This document shows, piece by piece, positions 1-8,822 of a DNA stretch of 64,000 nucleotides. The position numbers and the translations under genes are program-made. The number at the start of each line of letters is the position of its first letter. The first letter of the stretch is position 1. Source of the stretch: Spirochaetaceae bacterium (lineage in GTDB: Bacteria; Spirochaetota; Leptospiria; Leptospirales; Leptonemataceae). The stretch is taken from the NCBI GenBank assembly GCA_002729885.1, contig PBUB01000027.1, positions 28,707-92,706 on the forward strand. Reading direction: 5' to 3'. The notes under the pieces were generated by a model. That model ran no database searches and was not told the origin of the DNA. It worked only from the letters and a program-made list of their open reading frames with translations.

Positions 1-49
1 TCATCTGCTGAAGGATTTACAGGGGTTTTCCGAAAAACCAGGTGAGTTT

Positions 50-442
50 TTGATCCGGATAGAGGGCCGGTTCGAGTCCTCCCATTATCTATACAGATAT
101 TTTCCGGACGGATCCGATGAACCTGTGCATGGCCATTCCTGGCTGGTAGAGGTTTTTCTTGCGCGCGCAGACGGGGGACTGGGCGCCGATGGGATTAGCT
201 ACGATTTTCTTTCTGCTCGGTTACGCTTGAATGAACTTGTGGACCGAATGGAACATGTAACTATAAACAATCTGCCTGAATTCAAAGGAGTGAATCCCAC
301 GGCAGAAAACATTGGTCGCTGGTTTTATGCCGGCCTCAAGGAAGTGGTGGAAAAAGAGGGTGCATGCGTCCGTGAGATTCGAATTCACGAAGGCCCGTCC
401 AACTATGCGGTGTACAGGCCTTTTAAAGAAGAAGCCACATAG
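50..442 (+). CDS. 6-pyruvoyl-tetrahydropterin synthase/QueD family protein lacking the catalytic Cys
   Basis: Cytoplasmic pterin enzyme of the PTPS/QueD fold, about the usual length at 130 residues. The zinc histidines are visible: His12 (SSHYL) and His27/His29 (HGH). A Glu in EGPSNY near the C-terminus matches the pterin-anchoring Glu of the family, and MEH at about 69 corresponds to the usual Asp-His region. The catalytic Cys that normally sits four residues before HGH is absent; Asp23 and Glu24 are there instead. Known of the family: PTPS-III proteins carry Glu in this region and act in folate synthesis in place of FolB; assigning that role here is inference. The TTG start at 50 follows AGGTGA, but the frame stays open to the window edge, so the true start may lie upstream. 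The next gene overlaps its 3' end. Confidence 0.85.
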   Translation: MIRIEGRFESSHYLYRYFPDGSDEPVHGHSWLVEVFLARADGGLGADGISYDFLSARLRLNELVDRMEHVTINNLPEFKGVNPTAENIGRWFYAGLKEVVEKEGACVREIRIHEGPSNYAVYRPFKEEAT

Positions 443-3400
443 CTTCTTTGCGGCTCCTCGCGCCAATTTTCTTCGTAACATTTGTCCAGGCCTTGCAGGC
501 ATTCTGCTTCTTCTGCTGCAGCCGGTGCTCGGGGGCAGCTCGTTAGAGGCCAGAACTTTTGAGATTCAGGATGGTTTTAGCAGCACTCCATTGTCGGATG
601 TGCTGGAAGTCTTTGAGGACACCAGCGGAGAGCTGGAACCCTCGGAGGTGCAGAGGGCCGGTTTTCGCCCCGTGGGAGCGGAGGTGTGGAATCGTGGCCT
701 GAGCTCGGCAGCACACTGGTTTCGCTTTTCGCTGAAAAACAGCACAGAACATAACGATCCGATTTTTCTGGAGATATTTTATCCGCTGCTGGATTCCGTA
801 ATTCTGTATAGACCGGATAAGAAGGGTGGCTATAGCCCCAGTGCAACCGGCGATATGCTACCATTTTCGCATCGAGAGATGGAGCACAGGAATTTCATCT
901 TCGTGCTTCGCATCCCTCCGGGCCAGACCAGGGATTACTTGCTTCGCGTATCCAGTAGCGGTCCACTACAGGTACCTTTGCGCTTGAGAACTGCTCAGGA
1001 CTTACTTCAGAAGGACAGAACCGCACAATATGCCCAGGGTGTGTATTTTGGCATCATGCTGGCCATGATTCTGTACAATGCATTTCTGTTCATCGCGGTT
1101 CGATATTCCGGGTATCTGCACTATGTATTTTATATTCTGGGGCTTACGCTTTTCCAGTTACTTTACCATGGATTCTTCTTTGCCATATTTTTGCCGGATT
1201 ATCCGGTGCTGGTGAATGAAGCGCTGGTATTTTCCATCGCATTTATGCTTTTCTGGGGTATTCAGTTCAGTCGAACGTTTCTAAATACCCGAAGATATGA
1301 TCCGCTGCTGGACCGACCGCTACTTGTGCTCCAGGCCCTTTCCGTTGTGGGAGGAATCAGTAGCTTCGTTATTCCCTATCAAATGGCACTGAATTTCTCG
1401 GTGCTTTCTTCAGTTACTTTCGTTCTGGTAATATTTGCCACTGCCCTGCGAAGGCTCTATCGCGGGTATAGACCGGCCAGGTTCTTTCTTCTGGCCTGGT
1501 CCACATTGCTGGTGGCCATTCTGGTACTGGCCCTGAAGCAATATGGATGGATTCCCTATACATTTCTAACGAACTATGCGATGCAAATAGGTTCCGGGAT
1601 GGAGGTAATTCTACTCTCGGTGGCTCTCGGGGATCGAATCAAGGCCATCGAAAAGGAGAAGAAGGAGGCGCAGGCCTTTGCGTATCAGAGTCTCAAAAAA
1701 GCCCATCATATAAAGGATGAATTCCTGTACAATACATCCCTGGAGCTCAGAGAACCCATTGAAGGTATTGTAGGCATGGCCGAGGGGCTTCTGGAGCTGA
1801 GCAAACGCTCGGAGGATCGGCCGGGCCGTATTGATGAAATTCGGGATGGACTGAGTGTAGTGGCTTCCACCGGCACTATCGTGAGCGGGCTGGTAAATGA
1901 TATCCTGGACTTCTACAGAATCAAGAATTCAGAGATCTATCTTAATCGAACGTCCGTTTCTCCTGCCAGTGTTGTCAGCGTGGCCATGGATTTATGCCGA
2001 CCCTGGGCTGTGGCCAGGGGTATTGAACTTAAAATCGAGATTCCAGGAAACGTAAATCTGGTACATGCAGATGAAGTACGATTGCGCCAGATTCTACTGA
2101 ATCTGCTTAACAATGGAATCAAGTTTACTCAGGAAGGATCGGTCACGGTCCGAGCGCGGAATTTAGATCAATTCGTAGAGTTTACTATAGAAGATACTGG
2201 ATCCGGAATTCCGTCCGATGCCCTGGAGGATATATTCTTCATCTTCGAAAGACCGGAACTGGCCGCTGGAAGAAAGGGAGGCAAAGGGCTGGGGCTAACC
2301 ATTACGCGAAAGCTCATCGAGCTTCATGGAGGATTGATTCGAGCGGAATCCGCAGGGGAGGGAACCCGGATGATCTTTACCATTCCCAGAAGCAATGCCA
2401 GTCATCCCATCCTTCCTGGAATGATTCCTGGAAGCAAGGAGTCCGAACCCATCCCGGACTATATTCCAGGTCACCAGGGTTCCCATACAATACTTATCGC
2501 AGACGACGATACCATTCATCTGCGCGCCCAGGAAAGAAGACTGATTCAGGCCGGCTACAGAGTACTTTCTGCCGGAAACCTTCAGTCTTTGCGAAGGCAC
2601 CTGGATCGCGAACCTGTGGACCTGATGATCATTGATCTGTATCTAAACGGCCAGAATGGATATGAGCTTTGCCGCGAAATTCGCAGGGATTTCTCGCTTC
2701 ATGAGATGCCAGTCATTATTGTAGGACGGGGTAGAAGCCAGGCAGAGTTGGAAGCAGCCATGGAAAACGGAGCCAATGACTATATTTCCAGGCCTGTGGA
2801 CAGAGTAGAGCTATTGAGTCGGGTTCAGATGCTTCTGGAACTCAGGGATTCTATACTGGAAAGAGAGCGATTGTTGAGCTTTGAAAAGGAACTTGATGTT
2901 GCCCGATCCATTATGCAGCGTCTGATTCCTGCGCAACTGGCTCTGCCGGATGGTTTCGATGGGTCGGTGCTATATCTTCCTGCAGGCACCATCGGAGGAG
3001 ATATCTATGACTTTCAAAACGGAGACTGGTTTAATTTACTTATAGCCGATGTGACCGGTCATGGTGTGCCGGCCGCATTGTACGCTTCCATGGTAAAGAT
3101 TGCCCATACCGTGGCGCTCCGCGAAGGAAAGAGCAGCCCCGCGGAGATTCTGGAAAGTATACATGGCACCATTCGAAATCAGCTTTCGGAGCATTTTGTT
3201 ACAGCTGGATATTTGCGAATTCATCCAGAAAGCCAGAACCTGCAGTACAGCCGGGCCGGTCATCTGCCACTACTCATCCATAGAAGAGCATCCAACGATT
3301 TTACGGAGCTGAATCCAGGAGGTCGGTTGCTGGGCCTGGTGGATGAGCTGAACCTGGAAAAAGAGGAAATACAGCTGCAATCAGGAGACCGGATATTCTG

Positions 3401-3602
3401 CTACACGGATGGAATCCATGAATCGGTAACCGAATCCGGACTGCATTTTGGAGAAAAAGAATTCAAAGAACTGGCTGCGAAGTGCCGTGAATTAGGTCCG
3501 GATCAGACCATTCAAAGAATTACGGATCGTCTTTCGGAACTATCCGAACTTGCAGAGCAGATCGAGGATGATCGCACAATGATTCTAATCGACGTGAAAT
3601 AG
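405..3602 (+). CDS. 7TM-DISM hybrid kinase-like protein with receiver and SpoIIE/PP2C phosphatase output
   Basis: Giant membrane signalling protein. From the ATG at 405 the order is: long-n-region signal peptide (hydrophobic to about residue 45), extracellular 7TMR-DISMED2-like beta domain (about 55-200), seven-helix 7TM-DISM block (about 209-412), HisKA-like helices (about 436-505), HATPase (N-box NLLNNG near 568, G-boxes DTGSGIP and GKGLGL), receiver (about 694-814) and SpoIIE-type PP2C phosphatase (about 829-1065, with GGDIYD, ADVTGHG, YTDG and a terminal DDRT). The H-box reads NTSLELREP, with Leu446 where His is expected. The receiver keeps the Asp744 phosphosite, but Lys is replaced by Arg796. 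The likely output is dephosphorylation of a STAS-type antagonist (inference). The frame is open from 312, but the ATG at 405 overlaps the preceding gene by only 38 bases and gives a sensible signal peptide. Confidence 0.9.
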   Translation: MRCTGLLKKKPHSFFAAPRANFLRNICPGLAGILLLLLQPVLGGSSLEARTFEIQDGFSSTPLSDVLEVFEDTSGELEPSEVQRAGFRPVGAEVWNRGLSSAAHWFRFSLKNSTEHNDPIFLEIFYPLLDSVILYRPDKKGGYSPSATGDMLPFSHREMEHRNFIFVLRIPPGQTRDYLLRVSSSGPLQVPLRLRTAQDLLQKDRTAQYAQGVYFGIMLAMILYNAFLFIAVRYSGYLHYVFYILGLTLFQLLYHGFFFAIFLPDYPVLVNEALVFSIAFMLFWGIQFSRTFLNTRRYDPLLDRPLLVLQALSVVGGISSFVIPYQMALNFSVLSSVTFVLVIFATALRRLYRGYRPARFFLLAWSTLLVAILVLALKQYGWIPYTFLTNYAMQIGSGMEVILLSVALGDRIKAIEKEKKEAQAFAYQSLKKAHHIKDEFLYNTSLELREPIEGIVGMAEGLLELSKRSEDRPGRIDEIRDGLSVVASTGTIVSGLVNDILDFYRIKNSEIYLNRTSVSPASVVSVAMDLCRPWAVARGIELKIEIPGNVNLVHADEVRLRQILLNLLNNGIKFTQEGSVTVRARNLDQFVEFTIEDTGSGIPSDALEDIFFIFERPELAAGRKGGKGLGLTITRKLIELHGGLIRAESAGEGTRMIFTIPRSNASHPILPGMIPGSKESEPIPDYIPGHQGSHTILIADDDTIHLRAQERRLIQAGYRVLSAGNLQSLRRHLDREPVDLMIIDLYLNGQNGYELCREIRRDFSLHEMPVIIVGRGRSQAELEAAMENGANDYISRPVDRVELLSRVQMLLELRDSILERERLLSFEKELDVARSIMQRLIPAQLALPDGFDGSVLYLPAGTIGGDIYDFQNGDWFNLLIADVTGHGVPAALYASMVKIAHTVALREGKSSPAEILESIHGTIRNQLSEHFVTAGYLRIHPESQNLQYSRAGHLPLLIHRRASNDFTELNPGGRLLGLVDELNLEKEEIQLQSGDRIFCYTDGIHESVTESGLHFGEKEFKELAAKCRELGPDQTIQRITDRLSELSELAEQIEDDRTMILIDVK

Positions 3603-3634
3603 TCTCGAAGCCCGGCTACGCAGCGCAAAATGAC

Positions 3635-3658
3635 GGGCCCTTTGAGGAGCAAGGGCCC
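3635..3658. terminator. Bidirectional hairpin between convergent genes
   Basis: A perfect 8-bp inverted repeat (GGGCCCTT and AAGGGCCC) with an 8-base loop lies between two convergent stop codons. It has no strong T-run on either side, so it could serve both genes as a weak or factor-assisted terminator. Confidence 0.6.
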
Positions 3659-3673
3659 TGTTGAATCTGAAGC

Positions 3674-6574
3674 CTAGCTATTGGATGCGATAACGGCTTT
3701 TACTACGGCAGGATCCAGTTTCATTCGCTCGGCGATGAGATCCGGCTCCCACTTGTGATTTAAATACAGACTCAGAATGCCTTCTTTCTTCCAGTCAGAA
3801 AGAGAGCTATTGGACCTGGATTTTCTTGCCCCGGCTGTGGCCGGTTCTCTCTGAGACTCCGCTCGGGAAAGCTCGAATTGCTCTTCCATCTGATGGACTC
3901 GTTCTGCCTCTTCCAGCATACGATCCACGGTTTGATAGAAGGCTCCCAGTCGATCCATCTTTTCGTCCGCTTCGGACAGGATGCTTTCCAGTTCGGTGCG
4001 AACCACCTCTCCAGAGGACTGGATGGATTCGATTTTGCGAGCCATGGAGCCAATCTGGCTCTGCTTGGCTTCCAGATCCGACATCAGGCCTTCCATCTGT
4101 TCGAATCTGGATTCTACTCTTTGAATCTCAGTATCCAGATGCTTCAGGCTATTGGCCTGGCTTTCGATTTTTTCCAGATCCTGCTCTACGTTTTCGGTTC
4201 GCATTTCCATGCGCTCCATCTGACCCATCATTTCTCGGGCAAAATCGCCAGCAGTCACTGCTTCTTTGCGAGACTTCTCAATGTGTCGTATTGCACCTTC
4301 AATGAACTTGCGTCGTTCATTGAGATCTTTGAAGAATTCTTCGAAGGCACGTCTGTATTCTTCGAATTTTAACATACGAGATTCAATTTTCTCGGCAACT
4401 TTCTCGGCCCCTTCCACTGTAACGAAGCGGGCCATGATTTCTTCCATTCTGTATTCCAGATCCTGGAATCTACTTTCCACTTTGCCGATTCTCTCTTTGC
4501 GGCTTTCCAGTTCTTCCAGTTCTCGATCCAGGATCTCCCGACCTTCTGCCAGGGTATCAATCTTTTCAAAAAAGTCAGACAGATTCTTTCGCTCTTCCCT
4601 GGCCTGATCCAGTCTTTGAGAAAGAGTGCGAACGGATTCGTCCAGGGAATGGGCCAGCTCATCTGCCTTTTCCACCATGGACAGTTTCTCTTCGAAGGCA
4701 GCGATTCTGGATTGATCCCTTTGCATCTGCTTGAAGATCTCATCCTTGATTTCTGTCATTCGATCGGATTCATCGGTGACTTCCTGCTTCATGCGGGCAA
4801 ATTTATCTCTGGCCTTGCCCACTTCTTCTTCCATTCGTTGCATGGATTGCTGAATGTTTTTTGATGTACGTTTTTCCAGTTCATCAATATGAAGCTGACC
4901 TTTATCTACGAGATGGCTGATCTGAGAGCCGATTTTCTCATCCAGGGTTTCATTCAATCGACCCAGTTTTTCATCCTGTTCGGAAAGGAATCTGGATGCT
5001 CTCTTTTCCAGTTCTTTTAGCAGCTCATCTCGGGCATCCAGAATATCTGATTTTGCCTGGTCTGACTGGTCCTGAAGTTTGTTTCGCGCTCTGGATAGCT
5101 CTCTTGTATGTTCTTCAACGGCGCCCAGAACATCCACCAGCTCTTCTTTAAGCTTGTAGAAATCCGCTCTGGATTTATCCATTTCTCGCTGCTGATCTCT
5201 GGCAGTGTCTTTTAGATCTTCGCCCAGTTCCTGGGTTTTTCGAGCAAGAGCCTCTTTCAAACGATCGGACAAACCTTCGAATTGCTCGTATAGTTCCTCG
5301 TAGTTGCGCCGGGCTTCTTCGATTTTTTGCTCTTCTTCGCGAGCGGCTTCGTGGAACTGTCGGCGACTGTCCTGTAGAATCCCCTGAAGCTGTTCCTGCA
5401 CAGAACTGGATTCTGTACGCATTTCCTGACGGATTCTTTCTGCATCTGCGCCCAGGGCCTGAACCTGTTGCTTTCGGACGCCTTCGATGTTTTCGTCCAG
5501 TCCTTCCAGTTTTTCCTGAAGAGCTTCCAGCTTTTCTGCTTCGATCTGGGACCAGTGCTCTTCCAGCTCCTGCATTCTACTTTCCAGGGTCTGCTTCTGG
5601 GTTTCTCCAATCTTGAGCAGTCTGTTTTCGATAGCCAGAAACTTCTCCTGGAAGTTCTGAATCTGATCGGCTATGCCGGAGGCCATGCGACGAGTTTCGT
5701 TTAGAATCTCGTCGCGGCGAGACATGGTTTCCAGGCTGAATCCATCCAGCTCATTGCGGATTCGCGCTACCTCATCCTTCATAGACTCTACTGAAGCCTG
5801 ACGGATGGATGCCAGCCCGGATTCCATTCCATGAATTCGTTCGTTATACAATCTTTCCAGAGCAGTGAATCGATCTTCCAGTCTGGCCTTTTCGATTTCC
5901 CATTGCTCTTCCACTCTCTGATCTGTGGACTCCACTCGATCGCTGAGTCGCTCAATCTGCGAAATCTCATCGTCCAGTCTCTTGTGGATTTTATCCGAGC
6001 GATCATGTAATATGCGAAGCGATTCGGTTTCCTGATCCACAAACCCCCGGGTCTTCTCTCTGGCTTCTTCCAGGAGTTCGCCCAGAGCCTGGTCCAGTTC
6101 TTCGCGGGTGCTGCGGGTTTTATTCTGTAGATCTTCCTGCACTCCCTGAACTCTCTGATCCAGATCCTCGATTTCTCTGCGAGTGCTGTTGATTCGTTCC
6201 AGTCCATCCTCCAGGATATGAATCTGATCCTGAACTTCCCGGGCATTGCCCGCGATTTCATGTAGATTTCCGGAAAGACTGTCGATTCTCTCTCGATCTT
6301 CCTGAAGGCTCTGCAGTCTGGATTCGAAGCCATCCGCTTCTTCTCTCAGTCGATCCAGAGTCTGACGGGACTGATGGAATAGCATTTCGAACTCCAGGCT
6401 GGCATCCTTCATGGACTGAAGATGCGCCTGGGCAGATTTTTCCAGTTGCTCGATTTGCAGTTCTCCGATTCTCTTGATTTGAGTTAGTTGATGGGCCGGT
6501 CGGTCCAGCTTCCGCAGGAATAGAGAAAAGGCAATGGCGCCCAGAAAAGATATGGCAATTAGTGCGAGGGTCAT
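3674..6574 (-). CDS. SpiroCoCo-like giant coiled-coil protein with N-terminal membrane anchor and C-terminal helix-turn-helix
   Basis: A 966-residue protein. Residues 2-21 form a single hydrophobic segment, followed by about 890 residues of nearly uninterrupted heptad-like, Glu/Arg/Gln-rich sequence typical of a parallel coiled coil. The last 45 residues change character and look like a small helix-turn-helix (WKKEGILSLYLN then PDLIAERMKLD). Leptospirales are known to carry such proteins (SpiroCoCo family; the Leptospira protein Scc forms filaments and binds nucleic acid). I infer a membrane-tethered cytoskeletal or nucleoid-linking role, but the exact family match needs a search. It is alone on this strand, divergent from recX, and ends at a shared hairpin. 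Confidence 0.8.
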   Translation of the reverse strand: MTLALIAISFLGAIAFSLFLRKLDRPAHQLTQIKRIGELQIEQLEKSAQAHLQSMKDASLEFEMLFHQSRQTLDRLREEADGFESRLQSLQEDRERIDSLSGNLHEIAGNAREVQDQIHILEDGLERINSTRREIEDLDQRVQGVQEDLQNKTRSTREELDQALGELLEEAREKTRGFVDQETESLRILHDRSDKIHKRLDDEISQIERLSDRVESTDQRVEEQWEIEKARLEDRFTALERLYNERIHGMESGLASIRQASVESMKDEVARIRNELDGFSLETMSRRDEILNETRRMASGIADQIQNFQEKFLAIENRLLKIGETQKQTLESRMQELEEHWSQIEAEKLEALQEKLEGLDENIEGVRKQQVQALGADAERIRQEMRTESSSVQEQLQGILQDSRRQFHEAAREEEQKIEEARRNYEELYEQFEGLSDRLKEALARKTQELGEDLKDTARDQQREMDKSRADFYKLKEELVDVLGAVEEHTRELSRARNKLQDQSDQAKSDILDARDELLKELEKRASRFLSEQDEKLGRLNETLDEKIGSQISHLVDKGQLHIDELEKRTSKNIQQSMQRMEEEVGKARDKFARMKQEVTDESDRMTEIKDEIFKQMQRDQSRIAAFEEKLSMVEKADELAHSLDESVRTLSQRLDQAREERKNLSDFFEKIDTLAEGREILDRELEELESRKERIGKVESRFQDLEYRMEEIMARFVTVEGAEKVAEKIESRMLKFEEYRRAFEEFFKDLNERRKFIEGAIRHIEKSRKEAVTAGDFAREMMGQMERMEMRTENVEQDLEKIESQANSLKHLDTEIQRVESRFEQMEGLMSDLEAKQSQIGSMARKIESIQSSGEVVRTELESILSEADEKMDRLGAFYQTVDRMLEEAERVHQMEEQFELSRAESQREPATAGARKSRSNSSLSDWKKEGILSLYLNHKWEPDLIAERMKLDPAVVKAVIASNS

Positions 6575-6719
6575 GTCCCAACTCCCGGATTATGTCGCAT
6601 GAATGGTTTAGACTGACTTTGATTCAGGGCCTGTAAAGCAAATTTTATGTCGCTATATAGAAGAAAGTTTGAAACAGAGGCTCCGTTCTCTACATGGGCA
6701 AGGGGAGGCCAAACTGGAT

Positions 6720-7499
6720 ATGAGTGATAACTCCGGAAACGGAAAGTCCAGGCATCTGCGACTGATCAAACCTGAAGATATTTCTGAGCTGGCCTCCCGA
6801 GATAGCGAGGCGGAAGCAGAGGCTTTCCCGACGGTTGAGCCGGGTCTTCATCCGAAAAATGGGCCTGTTTCTACATCCGGGCAGGATAGCGAAAGCGCCA
6901 GGGCCGGAGAATCAGGGGTATCCGCCAGCCAGGTTCCGGTGATGGGTCCCGGAATGGAACCAGCAAATGAGGACGGTCAGCAGGACTCTGAACCAGACCA
7001 GGAAGGACTTTCTGATCTTCTCACCCAGAGCGATGAAAGGGCTCTGGCCAGGTATCTGGCCATCCGGGAGAGGGCACCGGTAGAGGTGCGGCAGTATTTG
7101 AGTAAAAAGGGCATTTTGAAATCGTGGCATGATTCCATCCTCGAGCGCCTCATGGAAATGGATCTACTGAACGAAGAGCGGTTCTGCATGAATCGCATCG
7201 AACATCGGCTGGGTTCAGGGCAGGGGCCTCGTAGAATTCAGCAGGAACTGGCTTCTCTGGGAATTGAAAGAGATATCGCCCGGGACTGTCTGGATACCGT
7301 GGAAAGGCATCAATGGGAGGAGATCTGTCTTGAGGTGGCCTCGAAAAAGCTGGAAGGATGGATGGATCGAGAGGATAGCTACTGGAAGCTCATGCAATTT
7401 CTGAACTATCGGGGATTCGAATCCGTCCATATTGAGTGGGCCATGAATGCCCTGAAAGAGAAGTTTCCGCACTGGGCCAGCCGTTTCTCCAGCGTCTAA
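6720..7499 (+). CDS. recX: RecX-family regulator of RecA
   Basis: RecX binds RecA filaments in the cytoplasm and limits recombinase activity. The C-terminal part (about 100-250) shows the tandem three-helix RecX repeats: ALARYLAIRERAPVEVRQYLSKKG, then LLNEERFCMNRIEHRLGSGQGPRRIQQEL, then a third repeat ending LNYRGF. The N-terminal 90 residues are acidic and of low complexity and do not belong to the fold. The frame opens at a TTG at 6669, but the ATG at 6720 follows GGGGAGG at 6702-6708 (spacing 11) and is preferred. It is divergent from the coiled-coil gene; recA is not in the window. Confidence 0.85.
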   Translation: MSDNSGNGKSRHLRLIKPEDISELASRDSEAEAEAFPTVEPGLHPKNGPVSTSGQDSESARAGESGVSASQVPVMGPGMEPANEDGQQDSEPDQEGLSDLLTQSDERALARYLAIRERAPVEVRQYLSKKGILKSWHDSILERLMEMDLLNEERFCMNRIEHRLGSGQGPRRIQQELASLGIERDIARDCLDTVERHQWEEICLEVASKKLEGWMDREDSYWKLMQFLNYRGFESVHIEWAMNALKEKFPHWASRFSSV

Positions 7500-7593
7500 A
7501 TTCAGTGGCGCTCCTACTGGTTTCAGTGGGATGATCAGGGAATCCGCCAAAATCGGGATTGACCAGGCCCCGGTAACTACCTAGAATACAGTT

Positions 7594-7893
7594 ATGCCAG
7601 AGAAGATCCATCATGCAGTGCCCGCCGGAAAAGAAGAGCCGCGGGATTCCAACGAAGAAGAAAAAGCCACAGGCTGGCAAAAGATTGTCTGGATCATTGT
7701 TGCTATACTTTCCGGAGTTTACATAGTTATTCCAGAGGCCACGGACTTCTTTCCTGTAGTGGGCTGGCTGGATGAAGGCCTGGCTGCAGTCATTCTAACC
7801 ACTGCTCTGGGTAAGCTGGGCATTCGCATTCCTTTTCTGGATGCACTGATGCGTAGAAAGTCCAGGAAAGGAAAGAAGACCAGAGAGGATTGA
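7594..7893 (+). CDS. DUF1232 (YkvA-type) small membrane protein
   Basis: A 99-residue protein with a charged N-terminal tail, one or two hydrophobic helices (about 29-47 and 58-75) and a basic C-terminus. The stretch YIVIPEATDFFPVVGWLDEG matches the DUF1232 signature (a Pro-Asp-x-x-Pro turn between two helices followed by a Gly-x-Leu-Asp motif). The function of the family is not established. It stands as a single gene downstream of recX. Confidence 0.7.
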   Translation: MPEKIHHAVPAGKEEPRDSNEEEKATGWQKIVWIIVAILSGVYIVIPEATDFFPVVGWLDEGLAAVILTTALGKLGIRIPFLDALMRRKSRKGKKTRED

Positions 7894-8105
7894 ACCTTTC
7901 GCCGGGCAAGGCCTATAGTTTCTCCAATCAGACAGCATACATTGTCCTGTGATACGCTCCAGGTAGCGGCGCCGGATTTTACCGGATGTAAAATCCATCC
8001 CTGCAAAAGTACTCTAATTCATTGTAGCAGATCTCAAATCAATTTCTAATGCGGCATCTATTATATGCGGTAACCGCAACGTTGCCAAGTCCGTGGAGGT
8101 ATGTA

Positions 8106-8774
8106 CTATCGGATCTTATCGCATACGAATAGCTGAACGCTACCGAATCCGCCAACGCTTCTGGATGTTACGTGCAGGTCTTTTCTGTGTAGCAGGCTCT
8201 TTAGATCCCGAATAATATCTCCCAGACCAGCCATGATTCGCACAAGTATATAGCCGCCTCTGTTTCGATTTGCAGGATAATCAAAGTCCACGATCAAAAG
8301 CCTGCCGCCCGGTCTGAGTACGCGAAGCATTTCATCCATGGCCTTTTCTGCATCCGGATACCCTGTAAGAGCCATTGTATTTATCACTGTGTCGAAGGAT
8401 TCATCCCTGTAAGGTAGCGATTCTACATTTCCTTTGCGAAGTTCTACCGGGCGTTTTATTCGCTGCATCTTTTTTGTAGCTCGATCCACCATCCGACTAT
8501 TGAAATCGATTCCGTGGATTTGTAGGTCTGGATTGGTGCCGTACCGGCTCATCAAGTAGCCCGGGCCAAATGATACTTCCAGTATTTCAGTGCCTTTGAT
8601 TTCAGGAAGAACCGAAGAGATCCATTTTTTCCACAGAGGAAAAACTACCATGAAGCCATCGTATAAACTGGACATCCAGTTATACATCCGGTCCATTTCT
8701 CGGGTATAGGAGGCTGAATCGGCCGGAGAATCGGAATATCGAATCCTGGATTCACTGACAGTGAACAGGGGCAT
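8106..8774 (-). CDS. Class I SAM-dependent methyltransferase (UbiE/Methyltransf_11 type)
   Basis: A 222-residue Rossmann-fold methyltransferase. Motif I is ILEVSFGPGYL (about 71-81), the acidic end of strand 2 is GIDFN, motif II-like residues are NVESLPYRDESFDTVI, and LRVLRPGGRLLIVDF is the typical post-motif strand. The N-terminal YNWMSSLYDGF resembles the entry helix of UbiE-like enzymes. The substrate cannot be told from sequence. It lies 48 bases downstream of the citrate synthase homologue on the same strand and is probably cotranscribed. Confidence 0.85.
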   Translation of the reverse strand: MPLFTVSESRIRYSDSPADSASYTREMDRMYNWMSSLYDGFMVVFPLWKKWISSVLPEIKGTEILEVSFGPGYLMSRYGTNPDLQIHGIDFNSRMVDRATKKMQRIKRPVELRKGNVESLPYRDESFDTVINTMALTGYPDAEKAMDEMLRVLRPGGRLLIVDFDYPANRNRGGYILVRIMAGLGDIIRDLKSLLHRKDLHVTSRSVGGFGSVQLFVCDKIR

Positions 8775-8822
8775 TTGCTATGCTGAATGCCCACGAACGA
8801 TCTGTCAAGAAACGAGGGGTTA

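Noticed and set aside
3826..6333. Several long frames on both strands inside the coiled-coil gene
   Set aside because: The repetitive Glu/Arg/Gln codons of a coiled coil leave other frames open; none has a plausible start or domain.
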